NCBI GenBank assembly: GCA_029260825.1
Contig: JAJDCM010000404.1
Location: 1 to 50,839, forward strand
DNA length: 50,839 nucleotides
Direction: 5' to 3'
Source: Planctomycetota bacterium
Lineage (GTDB): Bacteria > Planctomycetota > JACOTG01 > JAJDCM01
A program made the translations under genes and the position numbers. Every line of letters begins with the position of its first letter. Positions within the stretch are counted from its first letter, which is position 1. Below, piece by piece: positions 9,505-17,786 of this stretch. The notes below the pieces were generated by a model, which searched no databases, was not told the DNA's origin, and saw only the letters and a list, made by a program, of their open reading frames with translations.

Positions 9505-9915
9505 TTAAGGGAGATCTTTCTCAAGAACAAGGGTCATCGCTTCGGGGTGATTCGGGTCGGCCTCATAAGAGATCCGACTCATGATCTCCTTGACGAAGTG
9601 AGTCCCAAGGCCTCCGGGTTTGACGTCGTCAAGATCCCGAGGCCGGATTTTCTCTACGTCTTTTTTGGTGCAGAAATCCCCGATGCGAAACCGGATGAGA
9701 CCCGGGTGATGTTCCGCTCGAACCCGAATGTTGCCGTCGCCAAGATTCTTACACCGGTACTTGACCACATTCGAGCAACATTCATCGAGGGCGAGAATGA
9801 GCATTTCTGCACAATCAGGTGCCCAGCTTTGCACGACCTCGCGAAAGGTGTTTCGCACCTCTTTCAAGGCGGCGGCATGAGCAGGAACGATGATCTCGTG
9901 AGTGGATTGGGACAT
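9505..9915 (-). CDS. RsbW/SpoIIAB-like anti-sigma serine kinase (HATPase)
   Basis: 136 residues of the small GHKL (HATPase_c_2) family. The N-box is visible as LALDECCSNVVKY (about 43-55) and the G2 box as GGLGTHFVKEIM (about 107-118). The G1 box is degenerate: families of this kind usually have DxGxxF, and here the sequence is IGDFCTKKD, keeping the Asp but losing the following Gly. It is the first gene of the minus-strand run leading into Mla, 24 bases before the STAS protein it would be expected to phosphorylate. No sigma factor gene lies next to it. A weak promoter (-35 near 9984-9989, -10 TAACAT at 9962-9967, 16-base spacer) is possible upstream. Confidence 0.82.
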   Translation of the reverse strand: MSQSTHEIIVPAHAAALKEVRNTFREVVQSWAPDCAEMLILALDECCSNVVKYRCKNLGDGNIRVRAEHHPGLIRFRIGDFCTKKDVEKIRPRDLDDVKPGGLGTHFVKEIMSRISYEADPNHPEAMTLVLEKDLP

Positions 9916-10128
9916 TGAAGCCTTTGCGCATGTGGGGAAGGTTGTCTTCCTGACTCATCCAATGTTAGCTTTTCCGTGCTTCTGAGCAAGGGGACGGGTT
10001 GGTGAGCATATTCCGGGGGACCCATCTTGCCCGAAACGGCGATGACTCATCCGGAACGACAAGTTATTCTTGCAGGCTCAAGTCCCGTCCAACCTCTTTG
10101 ATTTGACCCAGAAAAGAGAGATCCACCC

Positions 10129-11370
10129 ATGGCTGCCCGGAAACCAGATCTTCCTACGTTTGTCTCCCATCTCGAGTGCAGCCTGACCGGTGAGCCCTAC
10201 GAGCCGGATCAGATCCACGGGCTTTCTCAGGCGGGTCGGCCCCTGCTTGTCCGGTATCACCTCGACCAGATCGCGGCGGCGGTGACCCGAAAGGATCTTC
10301 TGGCTCGAGAACCGGACTTCTGGCGTTACCGGGAGTTTTTGCCGGTCAGAAGCCCGGAGAACATCGTGAGCCTCGGGGAGACCATGACACCGCTCCTGGA
10401 ATGTCCACATCTGCAGGATCGCCTCGGTTTGTCGGATGGTGGAAAGATCCTCATCAAGGATGAAGGAAGGCTCCCCACCGGCTCCTTCAAGGCCCGGGGT
10501 CTCTGTCTTGCGGTTTCCATGGCAAAAGAGCTGGGCATCGAAAGGATGGCCATGCCCACCAATGGGAATGCCGGAGCTGCACTTGCTGCCTACTGCAGCC
10601 GGGCCGGGATGGAGTCGTACGTGTTTTGTCCGGATGATACTCCGGAGGTCAATGTGCGCGAGATTCAGCAGCAGGGGGGGCGAGTTTATCGGGTCAATGG
10701 CCTCATCAACGACTGCGGCAAGATTGTCGGAATGGGGAAAGAGGAGATGGACTGGTTCGACACGTCCACTTTGAAGGAGCCCTACCGAATCGAAGGCAAG
10801 AAGACCATGGGGCTTGAGCTTGCGGAGCAGATGGGCTGGACCGTGCCTGATGTGATTTTCTATCCGACCGGAGGGGGGACCGGCCTCATCGGAATGTGGA
10901 AGGCTTTCCTGGAGCTACAAGCGATCGGTTGGCTCAGCGATAAGCTTCCCCGGATGATTGCGGTGCAAGCGACGGGTTGCGCTCCCATCGTCAAGGCCTT
11001 CAATGACGGAGTGGAACACGCTGATTTCTGGGAAAACTCTCATACCGTGGCCGCCGGCATTCGAGTCCCGGTGGCCGTGGGGGATTTTCTCATCCTTCGA
11101 GCTGTTCGCGAGAGTGGAGGCACCGCCATTGCTGTTCCGGATGAGGCGATCCTTGAAGCGCAAAACGAGGTCAGCAAGACAGAAGGAATTCTCATCTGCC
11201 CGGAGGGCGCAGCCACCTATGCGGCTTATCTGCAAGCTTTTGACGAAGGCCTCGTGGCCAAGGACGATGTCTGCGTTCTGTTCAACTGCGGAAACGGACT
11301 CAAATATGACATGCCACCCGTAGAGGGTGTTATTGATCATACTCAGGAAATTGACTGGGGAAGCTTATAG
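10129..11370 (+). CDS. thrC: Threonine synthase
   Basis: 413 residues. A fold-type II PLP enzyme that converts O-phosphohomoserine to threonine. The PLP lysine is K121 in LPTGSFKARG. PTNGNAGAALAAYCSRAG provides the substrate/phosphate-binding region and YPTGGGTGLIGMWKAF the PLP phosphate-binding glycine loop. The N-terminal segment (VSHLECSLTGEPY, then RPLLVRYHLD) is the short cap typical of the plant/archaeal-like class. It stands alone, divergent from the kinase/Mla run (213-base gap) and convergent with glycyl-tRNA synthetase (13 bases). Related PLP enzymes (threonine dehydratase, cysteate synthase) share the fold, but overall motif order and length favour threonine synthase. Confidence 0.87.
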   Translation: MAARKPDLPTFVSHLECSLTGEPYEPDQIHGLSQAGRPLLVRYHLDQIAAAVTRKDLLAREPDFWRYREFLPVRSPENIVSLGETMTPLLECPHLQDRLGLSDGGKILIKDEGRLPTGSFKARGLCLAVSMAKELGIERMAMPTNGNAGAALAAYCSRAGMESYVFCPDDTPEVNVREIQQQGGRVYRVNGLINDCGKIVGMGKEEMDWFDTSTLKEPYRIEGKKTMGLELAEQMGWTVPDVIFYPTGGGTGLIGMWKAFLELQAIGWLSDKLPRMIAVQATGCAPIVKAFNDGVEHADFWENSHTVAAGIRVPVAVGDFLILRAVRESGGTAIAVPDEAILEAQNEVSKTEGILICPEGAATYAAYLQAFDEGLVAKDDVCVLFNCGNGLKYDMPPVEGVIDHTQEIDWGSL

Positions 11371-11383
11371 TTCAAGGTTTTCT

Positions 11384-13033
11384 TCAGTCTGGCGTGTTGG
11401 CGGTGATCTTCTCGGCCAGGAAGCTCTCGACCTGGTCGATGTTGATGCGATCCTGACTCAGAGTATCCCGATCACGAACGGTGACGGTTTGATCCTGGAG
11501 AGTCTCTCCGTCAATGGTGAAGCAATAAGGGGTCCCCGCTTCATCCATTCGAGCATATCGTTTGCCGATGTTTTGCTTCACGTCAAACTGGACCGCATGC
11601 TTTTGTCTGAGCTTCATGTACAGCTTCTGGGCCACTTCCGGCATTCCCTCTTTGTTCACCAGTGGGAAGATCGCGGCTTTGATCGGCGCCATGCGAGGAC
11701 TGAATTTCATGAAGACCTTGCTCGGGCGTGATTCGTCGGGGGTGAAGGCTTCGCACAGGAGAGCGAGGACACCCCGAGTCAGACCGGATGCGGGTTCGAT
11801 TACATGGGGGATGTAGCGGTCGCGTGTCTCATGGTTGAGGTAGCTCAGATTGACGTTCGCACTTGCCTGGTGAGCCTTCAGGTCAAAGTCAGTCCGGTGG
11901 GCGATACCCTCAAGTTCCCCGTAGTGGGGATGGGTAAACGGGTAGCGATACTCGACGTCTGCGGTTCCCGAGCCTTCTTTTGCGTAGTGGGAAAGTTCAT
12001 CGAGATCGTGATCCCGCAGGATGAGGTTCTCCGGATCGACGCCCAGAGAGATCCACCAATTCCGGCGTGTCTCCTTCCAGAAGTCAAACCATTGAGGGGC
12101 CTCGGCAGGTGGGCAGAACCATTCCATTTCCATCTGCTCGAATTCGCGAGAACGGAAAATGAAGTTTCGAGGGGTGACCTCATTTCGGAACGCTTTTCCG
12201 ACCTGGGCGATGCCGAAGGGCATTTTGACTCGGCTCGTGTCGACCACATTCTTGTAGTTGAGGAAGATTCCCTGGGCTGTTTCTGGTCGGAGGTAGACCT
12301 TGTTTGCGTCGTCTTTGACGGCTCCAGCGAAACTCTCGAACATGAGATTGAAGTCGCGGGGAGGGGTCAGGTCGCCGGCGCAGTTTGGACACGGGTTCTG
12401 GATTTCTTCCCCCCGATTCTCGGTGGAGAGAAGCCGGGCCAGGTCCAATCCGGTCATGGTGTCGGGGGTATCGGCAGCGGTGAGCCAGCTTACCGTCTCT
12501 TCTGTCTTGCGAACGAGAGCCATTCCGGAGGCGAGTTTCTTCCCCCCTTTTCTGTTCTTCGCCCAGCGGGACAGATCTTCGCCGGAAAGAGTGGCGGTGG
12601 CATCAATCGAATCGATTCCGAGGGTTTCGCAAAAAGAAGCCACCCAGTCAGCTTTGCTCAGCATGTCCAGGATGTGATCGGCCCGAAACAGCTTCTTGCA
12701 TTGCCGACAGGTCTGCATGGGATCGTTGAAGCCCCCCACATGACCCGAAGAAACCCAAACTTTTGGATTCTGGATGATGGCTGAATCGAGTCCAACAATG
12801 GACAGAGGGGTGCCGTCGGGGCCAATTGGAGGCGCAACGACCATGTCATGCCACCAGGCGTCTCGGAGGTTATTCTTCAGCTGGACGCCGAGTGGACCAA
12901 AGTCCCAGAAGCCATTGATGCCGCCGTAGATCTCGGAGGCAGGAAAGACGAAACCACGCCTCTTGGCAAGGGAGACGATTTGTTCCATTGATTTCACGGA
13001 CGCATTCTCGCTTTCAGGGGCGTTCATGGTCAT
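11384..13033 (-). CDS. glyQS: Glycyl-tRNA synthetase, eukaryote/archaea-type (alpha2)
   Basis: 549 residues from ATG 13033 (an alternative ATG lies at 13027). Longer in-frame starts up to 13171 give low-complexity residues and are unlikely. Class II synthetase of the single-chain type: motif 1 region IYGGINGFWDFGPLG, motif 2 FRNEVTPRNFIFRSREFEQMEMEW, motif 3 near PASGLTRGVLALL, then a C-terminal anticodon-binding domain. CRQC and CPNC form a probable zinc site, but more than 100 residues separate the two pairs, much of it a variable insertion. That makes the protein longer than the roughly 460-500 residues of Bacillus or Thermus enzymes. It converges on thrC. Confidence 0.93.
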   Translation of the reverse strand: MTMNAPESENASVKSMEQIVSLAKRRGFVFPASEIYGGINGFWDFGPLGVQLKNNLRDAWWHDMVVAPPIGPDGTPLSIVGLDSAIIQNPKVWVSSGHVGGFNDPMQTCRQCKKLFRADHILDMLSKADWVASFCETLGIDSIDATATLSGEDLSRWAKNRKGGKKLASGMALVRKTEETVSWLTAADTPDTMTGLDLARLLSTENRGEEIQNPCPNCAGDLTPPRDFNLMFESFAGAVKDDANKVYLRPETAQGIFLNYKNVVDTSRVKMPFGIAQVGKAFRNEVTPRNFIFRSREFEQMEMEWFCPPAEAPQWFDFWKETRRNWWISLGVDPENLILRDHDLDELSHYAKEGSGTADVEYRYPFTHPHYGELEGIAHRTDFDLKAHQASANVNLSYLNHETRDRYIPHVIEPASGLTRGVLALLCEAFTPDESRPSKVFMKFSPRMAPIKAAIFPLVNKEGMPEVAQKLYMKLRQKHAVQFDVKQNIGKRYARMDEAGTPYCFTIDGETLQDQTVTVRDRDTLSQDRINIDQVESFLAEKITANTPD

Positions 13034-13191
13034 GGAGGGTGATTTCCTTGGTCTGGGTTGGATGGTGCGAAAAGGGCGCATCTTATCATCTGATGTGGTG
13101 GTATTGGATGAGAACGTTTCTGGACTAGAATGGGCCAGTGGGATCCGACCGGGCGTCGGACTGCTTGGCAATCAATCTGGAGGTGTCGCTG

Positions 13192-14478
13192 ATGACGAGG
13201 TTGCGGTATTGGATCGGGAGGCCCTTGCTGGCTCTCGTCGTCTGCCTGATGGGAGTCCAGGGTCATGTTCAGGCTCAACGACCGAAGGTTCTCGCAAACA
13301 AAGTTGTTGACGGCATCGCCCGTAACAAGTTGACCTACCATCTTCGCGTTCCCGGGACTTACAACGTGAGGAAAGGCCTTCCGGCTCTACTTTTTCTTCA
13401 TGGGGAAAACAGAAATTCCCGGACCTATTTGGAGACGATTGTGCGTGCCTGGCCGGAGCTCGCCCGGGATTACATTCTCATCGGTATCAATGGTGAGACC
13501 CGGGTTGCCGATTCGCTGGATGATTCTCCCGAGTATAATTACACCTACATCAACTTCATGGGCAAGAGTCGTTACAAGGGAGTCAAGGGTCGTTCGAAAC
13601 AAAGCCCGATACTCGTCGTCGGCGCTCTCCGTGAGATTCAGAGTTTCCTCACCATCAAGAACCTTTTCGTAGGGGGACAGCATCAGGGGGGATTTCTCAC
13701 CTATATTCTGGCGTTGAACTTCCCGGATCTTTTCGCCGGTGCGTTTCCCATGTCTGCAGGTCTTTTGAGGCAGAGCGAGCCGCGTGCTTTTTCGGACAAG
13801 AAGCTGCGCAAAGCACAGCGGGAGATTCCGTTCGCCATCCTCCACGGGACGAGAGATGGTGAGGTCTCGGTCGACCAAAGTCTTCTTGCCTTGTTTTCCC
13901 TCGAGGACGATGGTTTTCCCATGGTTCGTTATTTCGGGGTGGAAGGCGCGAGTGGAGCGTTTTCCGCCCTTCCCCTACCGAAGGCGATCGAGTGGTTGGA
14001 GCTCATGACCAGCACGAGCCTGACGGATGTGGTGAAAGGGGCACAGCAGAGTCGAAACGAGGGTGCAATGCGGGATCACATCCTGCTTGTCAATCGGGCC
14101 AAAGGTCTCGATCGCGGGAGGTTTTTTGACACCCTTGCCCGGATGCAGGAGAGGGTGAGGGAAGACACGCTATCCTGGTCGGAGAAGTTGACTCGAAGGA
14201 TGCGCAAGTCTTCGGGAGAAGATTGGATCGAGGAGTTCTTGGACTTTCGTAGCCAGTTCGGACAGGCCACGGCGGCTCGGGACATCCTGAAGGAGTATGA
14301 TGCTTGCCGCAGGAAGCATGAAAAGCACGCCAAGAAGCTCTTTGAGAAGGCCAAGGGGGACGAGTTTACCGAGGATTTCTACGCAGCCACGAAGAAGTAC
14401 CAGGAAATCGTGAGTAAGTATTATTGCTCAAGCTACTACTGGAGAGCGAAATGGGCCGTGGACGACGCAAAGGAGTGA
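13192..14478 (+). CDS. Exported alpha/beta-hydrolase-fold protein with degenerate catalytic triad
   Basis: 428 residues. ATG 13192 is chosen because CTGGAGGTG lies at 13178-13186 just upstream and the protein then starts with a clean signal peptide (RLRYWIGRPLLALVVCL, cleavage near residues 28-29). LLFLHGENRNSRTYLE (67-82) is the oxyanion-type HG-x-x-x-N region and LHGTRDGEVSVDQ supplies the usual Asp strand, as in esterase/PHB-depolymerase-like proteins. The nucleophile elbow should read GxSxG but is GGQHQGG (161-167), with His164 in the serine position. The region where the catalytic His is expected reads GVEGASGAF, with no His. About 140 helical, charged residues follow the fold. It is probably a binding protein or pseudoenzyme; no substrate can be named. 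Confidence 0.72.
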   Translation: MTRLRYWIGRPLLALVVCLMGVQGHVQAQRPKVLANKVVDGIARNKLTYHLRVPGTYNVRKGLPALLFLHGENRNSRTYLETIVRAWPELARDYILIGINGETRVADSLDDSPEYNYTYINFMGKSRYKGVKGRSKQSPILVVGALREIQSFLTIKNLFVGGQHQGGFLTYILALNFPDLFAGAFPMSAGLLRQSEPRAFSDKKLRKAQREIPFAILHGTRDGEVSVDQSLLALFSLEDDGFPMVRYFGVEGASGAFSALPLPKAIEWLELMTSTSLTDVVKGAQQSRNEGAMRDHILLVNRAKGLDRGRFFDTLARMQERVREDTLSWSEKLTRRMRKSSGEDWIEEFLDFRSQFGQATAARDILKEYDACRRKHEKHAKKLFEKAKGDEFTEDFYAATKKYQEIVSKYYCSSYYWRAKWAVDDAKE

Positions 14479-14482
14479 ATAG

Positions 14483-15100
14483 CTAGCGAACCGTCGGTCG
14501 CCCCGGGGAAACATGAGGATCTCCCCGGATGAAGAAACGCCAGGGATAACCCCGGGCTTCCCCTGCCGATTTCGAGATTCCCACCCGGCTCGAGGTCTCG
14601 ACCTTGTTCTTGGGTACGGGAGGACCCTTGGCGATGAACAGCGGAGAGGTCGGAGAAGTGAGGTCGGTCCCGTTCAGGTTTCGATCGATCGCCAGCCCGG
14701 CACACAATCGACCAGGTCCGCTCAGAAGCTCCCGATCCTTCCGACCTGGCCTTCGGATTCGTATCGCCTCGATCCCCTGGATGGGAGTGCAGGCGCGGAT
14801 CAGCACGGCTCCCGGGAATCCGTCTCTTTCGGTCACCAGATTGAGGCAGTAGTGCATGCCGTAAATGAAGTAGACGTAAGCGGCACCCGGCGGCCCGTAC
14901 ATGATCTCATTTCTCCTGGTCTTTCCCGCTGCAGCGTGGCAGGCCTTATCGTCCTCACCCACGTAGGCCTCTGTTTCCACGATTTGAACGACCAGTTCGT
15001 GTTCTTCCCATTGCCGGACGAGATAGCACCCGAGAAGCTTTTCTGCCACCTTTAGGGTGGGGAGGGCGGTGAATCGAGAAGAGAGGGGAGCGAGCTTCAA
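14483..15100 (-). CDS. mpg: 3-methyladenine DNA glycosylase (AAG/MPG family)
   Basis: 205 residues, the normal size. It shows the family signature in order: VAEKLLGCYLVRQ, IVETEAYVGEDDKACHA (with the catalytic Glu), RNEIMYGPPGAAYVYFIYGMHYCLNLV, GAVLIRACTPIQG, and LLSGPGRLCAGLAI. It excises alkylated purines such as 3-methyladenine from DNA in base excision repair. The gene converges on the alpha/beta-hydrolase gene with only four bases between stops, so the two genes share no space for a terminator. Confidence 0.93.
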   Translation of the reverse strand: MKLAPLSSRFTALPTLKVAEKLLGCYLVRQWEEHELVVQIVETEAYVGEDDKACHAAAGKTRRNEIMYGPPGAAYVYFIYGMHYCLNLVTERDGFPGAVLIRACTPIQGIEAIRIRRPGRKDRELLSGPGRLCAGLAIDRNLNGTDLTSPTSPLFIAKGPPVPKNKVETSSRVGISKSAGEARGYPWRFFIRGDPHVSPGRPTVR

Positions 15101-15231
15101 GGAAACATTCCGGGCTTCGGACGTCGGGTGTGTGTCATGAGTCCAATCTTCGAAGATAACCCATCGTCTGGGCCGATGGAACCCCTCAGGAACAGAGTCC
15201 CCGAATCATCTCGCAGCAGGAAGATAAATAT

Positions 15232-15256
15232 GGTATATTGGTACCACGGTACATTG
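15232..15256 (+). promoter_or_regulatory. Direct-repeat operator-like sites before the RHH gene
   Basis: GGTATATTG (15232-15240) and GGTACATTG (15248-15256) are direct repeats 16 bases apart, with GGTACCAC between them, so the GGTA core occurs three times at about eight-base spacing. The tract is AT-rich and begins 24 bases before the ribosome-binding site AAAGGAG (15267-15273). Such iterated sites are typical binding targets of ribbon-helix-helix proteins, and the next gene encodes one; autoregulation is inferred. Confidence 0.45.
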
Positions 15257-15279
15257 ATAGAAGCTGAAAGGAGCAACTT

Positions 15280-15579
15280 TTGGCAGCAAGAAAGAAAGCC
15301 AAAGCCGGTTCTTCCGCCGGGGAGAAGTATCTGGTCCAGCGAGTTCAAACTGGTGTTCGGCTGGAGAAGCGGCTTCTCAAGGTCATGAAAGGGCTCGCGG
15401 AATACCATGAGATCTCGTTGGGAGATCTCATGGAGGGCATTGTGCTCCATGCGTTTGACGGGAAATGTCCTTTTGGAAAGGAGTCTTTGCTGGTCATTCG
15501 AGACCTGAAGAAAGTCTACGGACTGAACCTCGACGCAACAGCGAGTCACCAGCTCTACGAGCAGGGGGGCCAGAAATGA
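15280..15579 (+). CDS. Ribbon-helix-helix-like small protein, first gene of a conserved-looking pair
   Basis: 99 residues from a TTG start at 15280, supported by AAAGGAG six bases upstream. A Lys/Ala-rich N-terminus (1-16) precedes a beta strand (YLVQRVQTGVRLEKR) and two helices (LLKVMKGLAEYHEIS and LGDLMEGIVLHAFDG), which match the ribbon-helix-helix layout. The C-terminal third (LLVIRDLKKVYGLN then ASHQLYE) is an additional helical part. The next gene overlaps by ATGA, a coupling like that of antitoxin-toxin pairs, and operator-like repeats lie upstream. I believe similar unnamed small proteins occur in diverse bacteria, but I cannot cite a family. Function unknown. Confidence 0.7.
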   Translation: MAARKKAKAGSSAGEKYLVQRVQTGVRLEKRLLKVMKGLAEYHEISLGDLMEGIVLHAFDGKCPFGKESLLVIRDLKKVYGLNLDATASHQLYEQGGQK

Positions 15580-16010
15580 ATCGACTAGAGCGGGAAAACC
15601 GAGCCGACTTTTTGGAAGCCGATCGAGAGTTGTTGCGCACGTTTGAGTCTCTTCAGATCCCTGCAGGCGGTCTTGCTCACAAGCTACATGTGCGCCTTGC
15701 CTGGCTGTATCTTCGCCTCGACTCGGTGCTGGTTGTTCTGGAGGAAATCGCACGGCGTTTTCAGCAGTTTGCCGCAAAACAGGGAAAGCCGGAGCTGTAC
15801 CACGCGACCATGACCTGGGCCTATATTCTACTGATTCACGAGAGGATGCAGCGGGAGCCTGGGGTGGGAACGTTTGAGGACTTCTGCCGCAAGAATCCGG
15901 ATCTACTTGAACCAGGAATAGCCTCCGTAAAACGGCTGTATTCCGCCAAAACGCTCGAAAGCCCGTTTGCCAGGCAGTGTTTTGTTATGCCAGATAACAC
16001 CGTCTGCTGA
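15576..16010 (+). CDS. Uncharacterised helical protein coupled to the RHH gene
   Basis: 144 residues from the ATG at 15576, which overlaps the preceding stop (ATGA). A longer in-frame start at 15465 would lie inside the upstream gene and is rejected. The protein is all-helical in appearance. It has conserved-looking blocks HKLHVRLAWLYL (about 30-41), GKPELYHATMTWAYILLIHERM (about 69-90), FEDFCRKNPDLL and YSAKTLESPFARQCFVMPD. The paired His residues (HxxxH-like plus YH) could bind a metal or active-site ligand. I recall this pattern from unnamed proteins elsewhere but cannot attach a function. Its coupling to a DNA-binding-type gene suggests a toxin-antitoxin-like or regulator-effector pair. 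It ends 20 bases before the convergent PQQ-propeller gene. Confidence 0.68.
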   Translation: MNRLERENRADFLEADRELLRTFESLQIPAGGLAHKLHVRLAWLYLRLDSVLVVLEEIARRFQQFAAKQGKPELYHATMTWAYILLIHERMQREPGVGTFEDFCRKNPDLLEPGIASVKRLYSAKTLESPFARQCFVMPDNTVC

Positions 16011-16030
16011 TCTTCTGCCAGGGCTCTTTT

Positions 16031-17650
16031 TCATTGGAGGGTGAGGCGAAAACAGACGGCTTCTCGGTCATTTCGCACGAGAAGCGTTGAGCCCTGAAGA
16101 GCGGGATGATTCCATGTCTTACTGTCAAGAGCACTTGCTCGCCCGATCTCCGTGTGTTTCTCCGGATCTGCGGCGACCAGAACGATCCCCCCATCCTCAG
16201 CCTGAACGAGCAAGAGATCCCCGACGAGGAGAATCTGACCATGGCCGTAGCGACCACCCTTCCAGACCCGGGTTCCGTCACTCATCTTGATGCAGGCAAG
16301 GATCCCATCATCGAGTCCGTAGAAGTGATTATCCTTCACGACAAGGTTCGTGAACTTCGCCCGAAGAAATCGTGATTCCCAGACAACCTCGACCCGAAGG
16401 CTTTCTCCGACTCTCTTGACCTCCAGGAGCTTGCATCCCTGTCCATATCCGCTTGAGGCGAGGACTCGGTTGCCGGCAAGAATGAGGGGTTCAGAGACAT
16501 TGGGCTGGGTTGCCGACCAGGGATGGGACCAGAGCTGGCGGCCTGATTCAGCATCGTGGGATGCCAGCGAAGCCTGATTGAAGATGATGACCTGAGGGAT
16601 ATCAAAGAAGGTCGCCAGAATAGGAGAGCTGTAGCCACAAGCATCCGTTCCTGAATTCCAGAGAATCTCCCCGGTATTGCGATCGTAGGCAACCAAGGAC
16701 GTCGGAGGTTCGCCGAGCTCGATGGGAGCGGGAATCCTGGCTGAATCGGGATCGGCCTCCTCATCGGCTGGCCGATTGCCTCCGCTGCTCACGATGACTC
16801 GATCGTCGAGAACAAGGGGCGAACAGCTGATCCCCCAGTCAAGATTGAAGCGTACCGTGTCCGCCAGCACGTCTCGGCTCCAGATTCGTTTGCCGGTCTT
16901 GAGCTCGAGGCAAACAAGGCGCCCGGTGGCTCCGAGGGCGAAAACCTGATTCCCGGAAATGGACGGGGTAGCTCGAGGACCGTCGCCTCCGATCCTGTTC
17001 TCGTACCGGGTTATTTCGGCGTGTTTCCAGATGGGTTTGCCGGTGTCTTTGCTGTAGGCGGCAACGATTTCCGAATCGCCCCTTTGTTCCTGAGTGATTG
17101 CAATCCCGCCCACGATGGCAAAGGAAGACCACCCGGCGCCGACTGGCTGGCGCCATATTTCCTGGGGAGGATGACTGGACCAGTCCCTGGACAGGGTGAC
17201 ATCTCGAATTTTTCCGTCTCGGTTTTGTCCAAGGAACCCGGGGAAGTCCAGCTCGGTTGAAGCTGTGTCCAGGTTTTCGCCCGGGGAGGTCTGAGGAGTT
17301 GCGTCGAGAGAATGGTCGTGCTTTTCCTCCCAGCGCCATTTGATGATCGGAACGAGGTCCCCGGTCACCGCCTGGACGTCCAAAAGAAGTCCAGCCATCA
17401 CAAAGAGAGCCAGGGTGGCGAGAAGGAGACCGACGCGAAGGGGCCACTGAATGCGGGAGAAGAACGCAAGCCAGAGGAAGAGCAGGACGATCGAGAGTAT
17501 CGCTTTTTCTGCTGTTTGCATGACCTTGGCCTGACGGTCGTCACCGGGAGAAAGCCACACCCAGGTGATATAGGCAGCAGTGAGGACAAGGATCAAGAGC
17601 GCTGGCCAAAGCCGCATTCCCTTTTTCGGGAAGAGATCGATTTCGTTCAT
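16031..17650 (-). CDS. Membrane-anchored PQQ-like beta-propeller protein
   Basis: 539 residues. Three hydrophobic helices lie within residues 13-105 (LWPALLILVLTAAYITWVW; AILSIVLLFLWLAFF; VGLLLATLALFVMAGLLL). A short linker leads to an eight-bladed PQQ/BamB-type propeller marked by repeated W-strand motifs such as GKPIWKHAE, GKRIWSRDV, GEILWNSG, GRQLWSHPW and GTRVWKGG. The full set of PQQ ligands and the catalytic Asp of quinoproteins is not evident. A scaffold or sugar/redox-binding role is more likely than dehydrogenase activity. Such proteins, often with the same membrane stalk, are frequent in Planctomycetota-like genomes. Confidence 0.85.
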   Translation of the reverse strand: MNEIDLFPKKGMRLWPALLILVLTAAYITWVWLSPGDDRQAKVMQTAEKAILSIVLLFLWLAFFSRIQWPLRVGLLLATLALFVMAGLLLDVQAVTGDLVPIIKWRWEEKHDHSLDATPQTSPGENLDTASTELDFPGFLGQNRDGKIRDVTLSRDWSSHPPQEIWRQPVGAGWSSFAIVGGIAITQEQRGDSEIVAAYSKDTGKPIWKHAEITRYENRIGGDGPRATPSISGNQVFALGATGRLVCLELKTGKRIWSRDVLADTVRFNLDWGISCSPLVLDDRVIVSSGGNRPADEEADPDSARIPAPIELGEPPTSLVAYDRNTGEILWNSGTDACGYSSPILATFFDIPQVIIFNQASLASHDAESGRQLWSHPWSATQPNVSEPLILAGNRVLASSGYGQGCKLLEVKRVGESLRVEVVWESRFLRAKFTNLVVKDNHFYGLDDGILACIKMSDGTRVWKGGRYGHGQILLVGDLLLVQAEDGGIVLVAADPEKHTEIGRASALDSKTWNHPALQGSTLLVRNDREAVCFRLTLQ

Positions 17651-17730
17651 GGCTTCATCTTACTTTGCAAAGTCCGTGGAGGAAAAGATCCCGGCTTGTT
17701 CCTTCAGATCCGGATGGAGGATCTGACGAC

Positions 17731-17764
17731 AAAAAAAAGCCCGAAGGGGAAACCTTCGGGCTTT
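17731..17764 (-). terminator. Intrinsic terminator of the radical SAM gene
   Basis: Arms AGCCCGAAGG (17738-17747) and CCTTCGGGCT (17753-17762) form a perfect 10-bp GC-rich stem with a five-base loop. Read on the minus strand it is followed by the complement of eight A residues (17731-17738), that is a U-run, and it lies 23 bases after the stop of the gene at 17787. Confidence 0.92.
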
Positions 17765-17786
17765 CTGAAATTGATGTTTGGGTCGA

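Noticed and set aside
11804-12784. A 326-codon plus-strand frame inside glycyl-tRNA synthetase
   Set aside because: It is antisense to a conserved gene and has no ribosome-binding site or recognisable domain.
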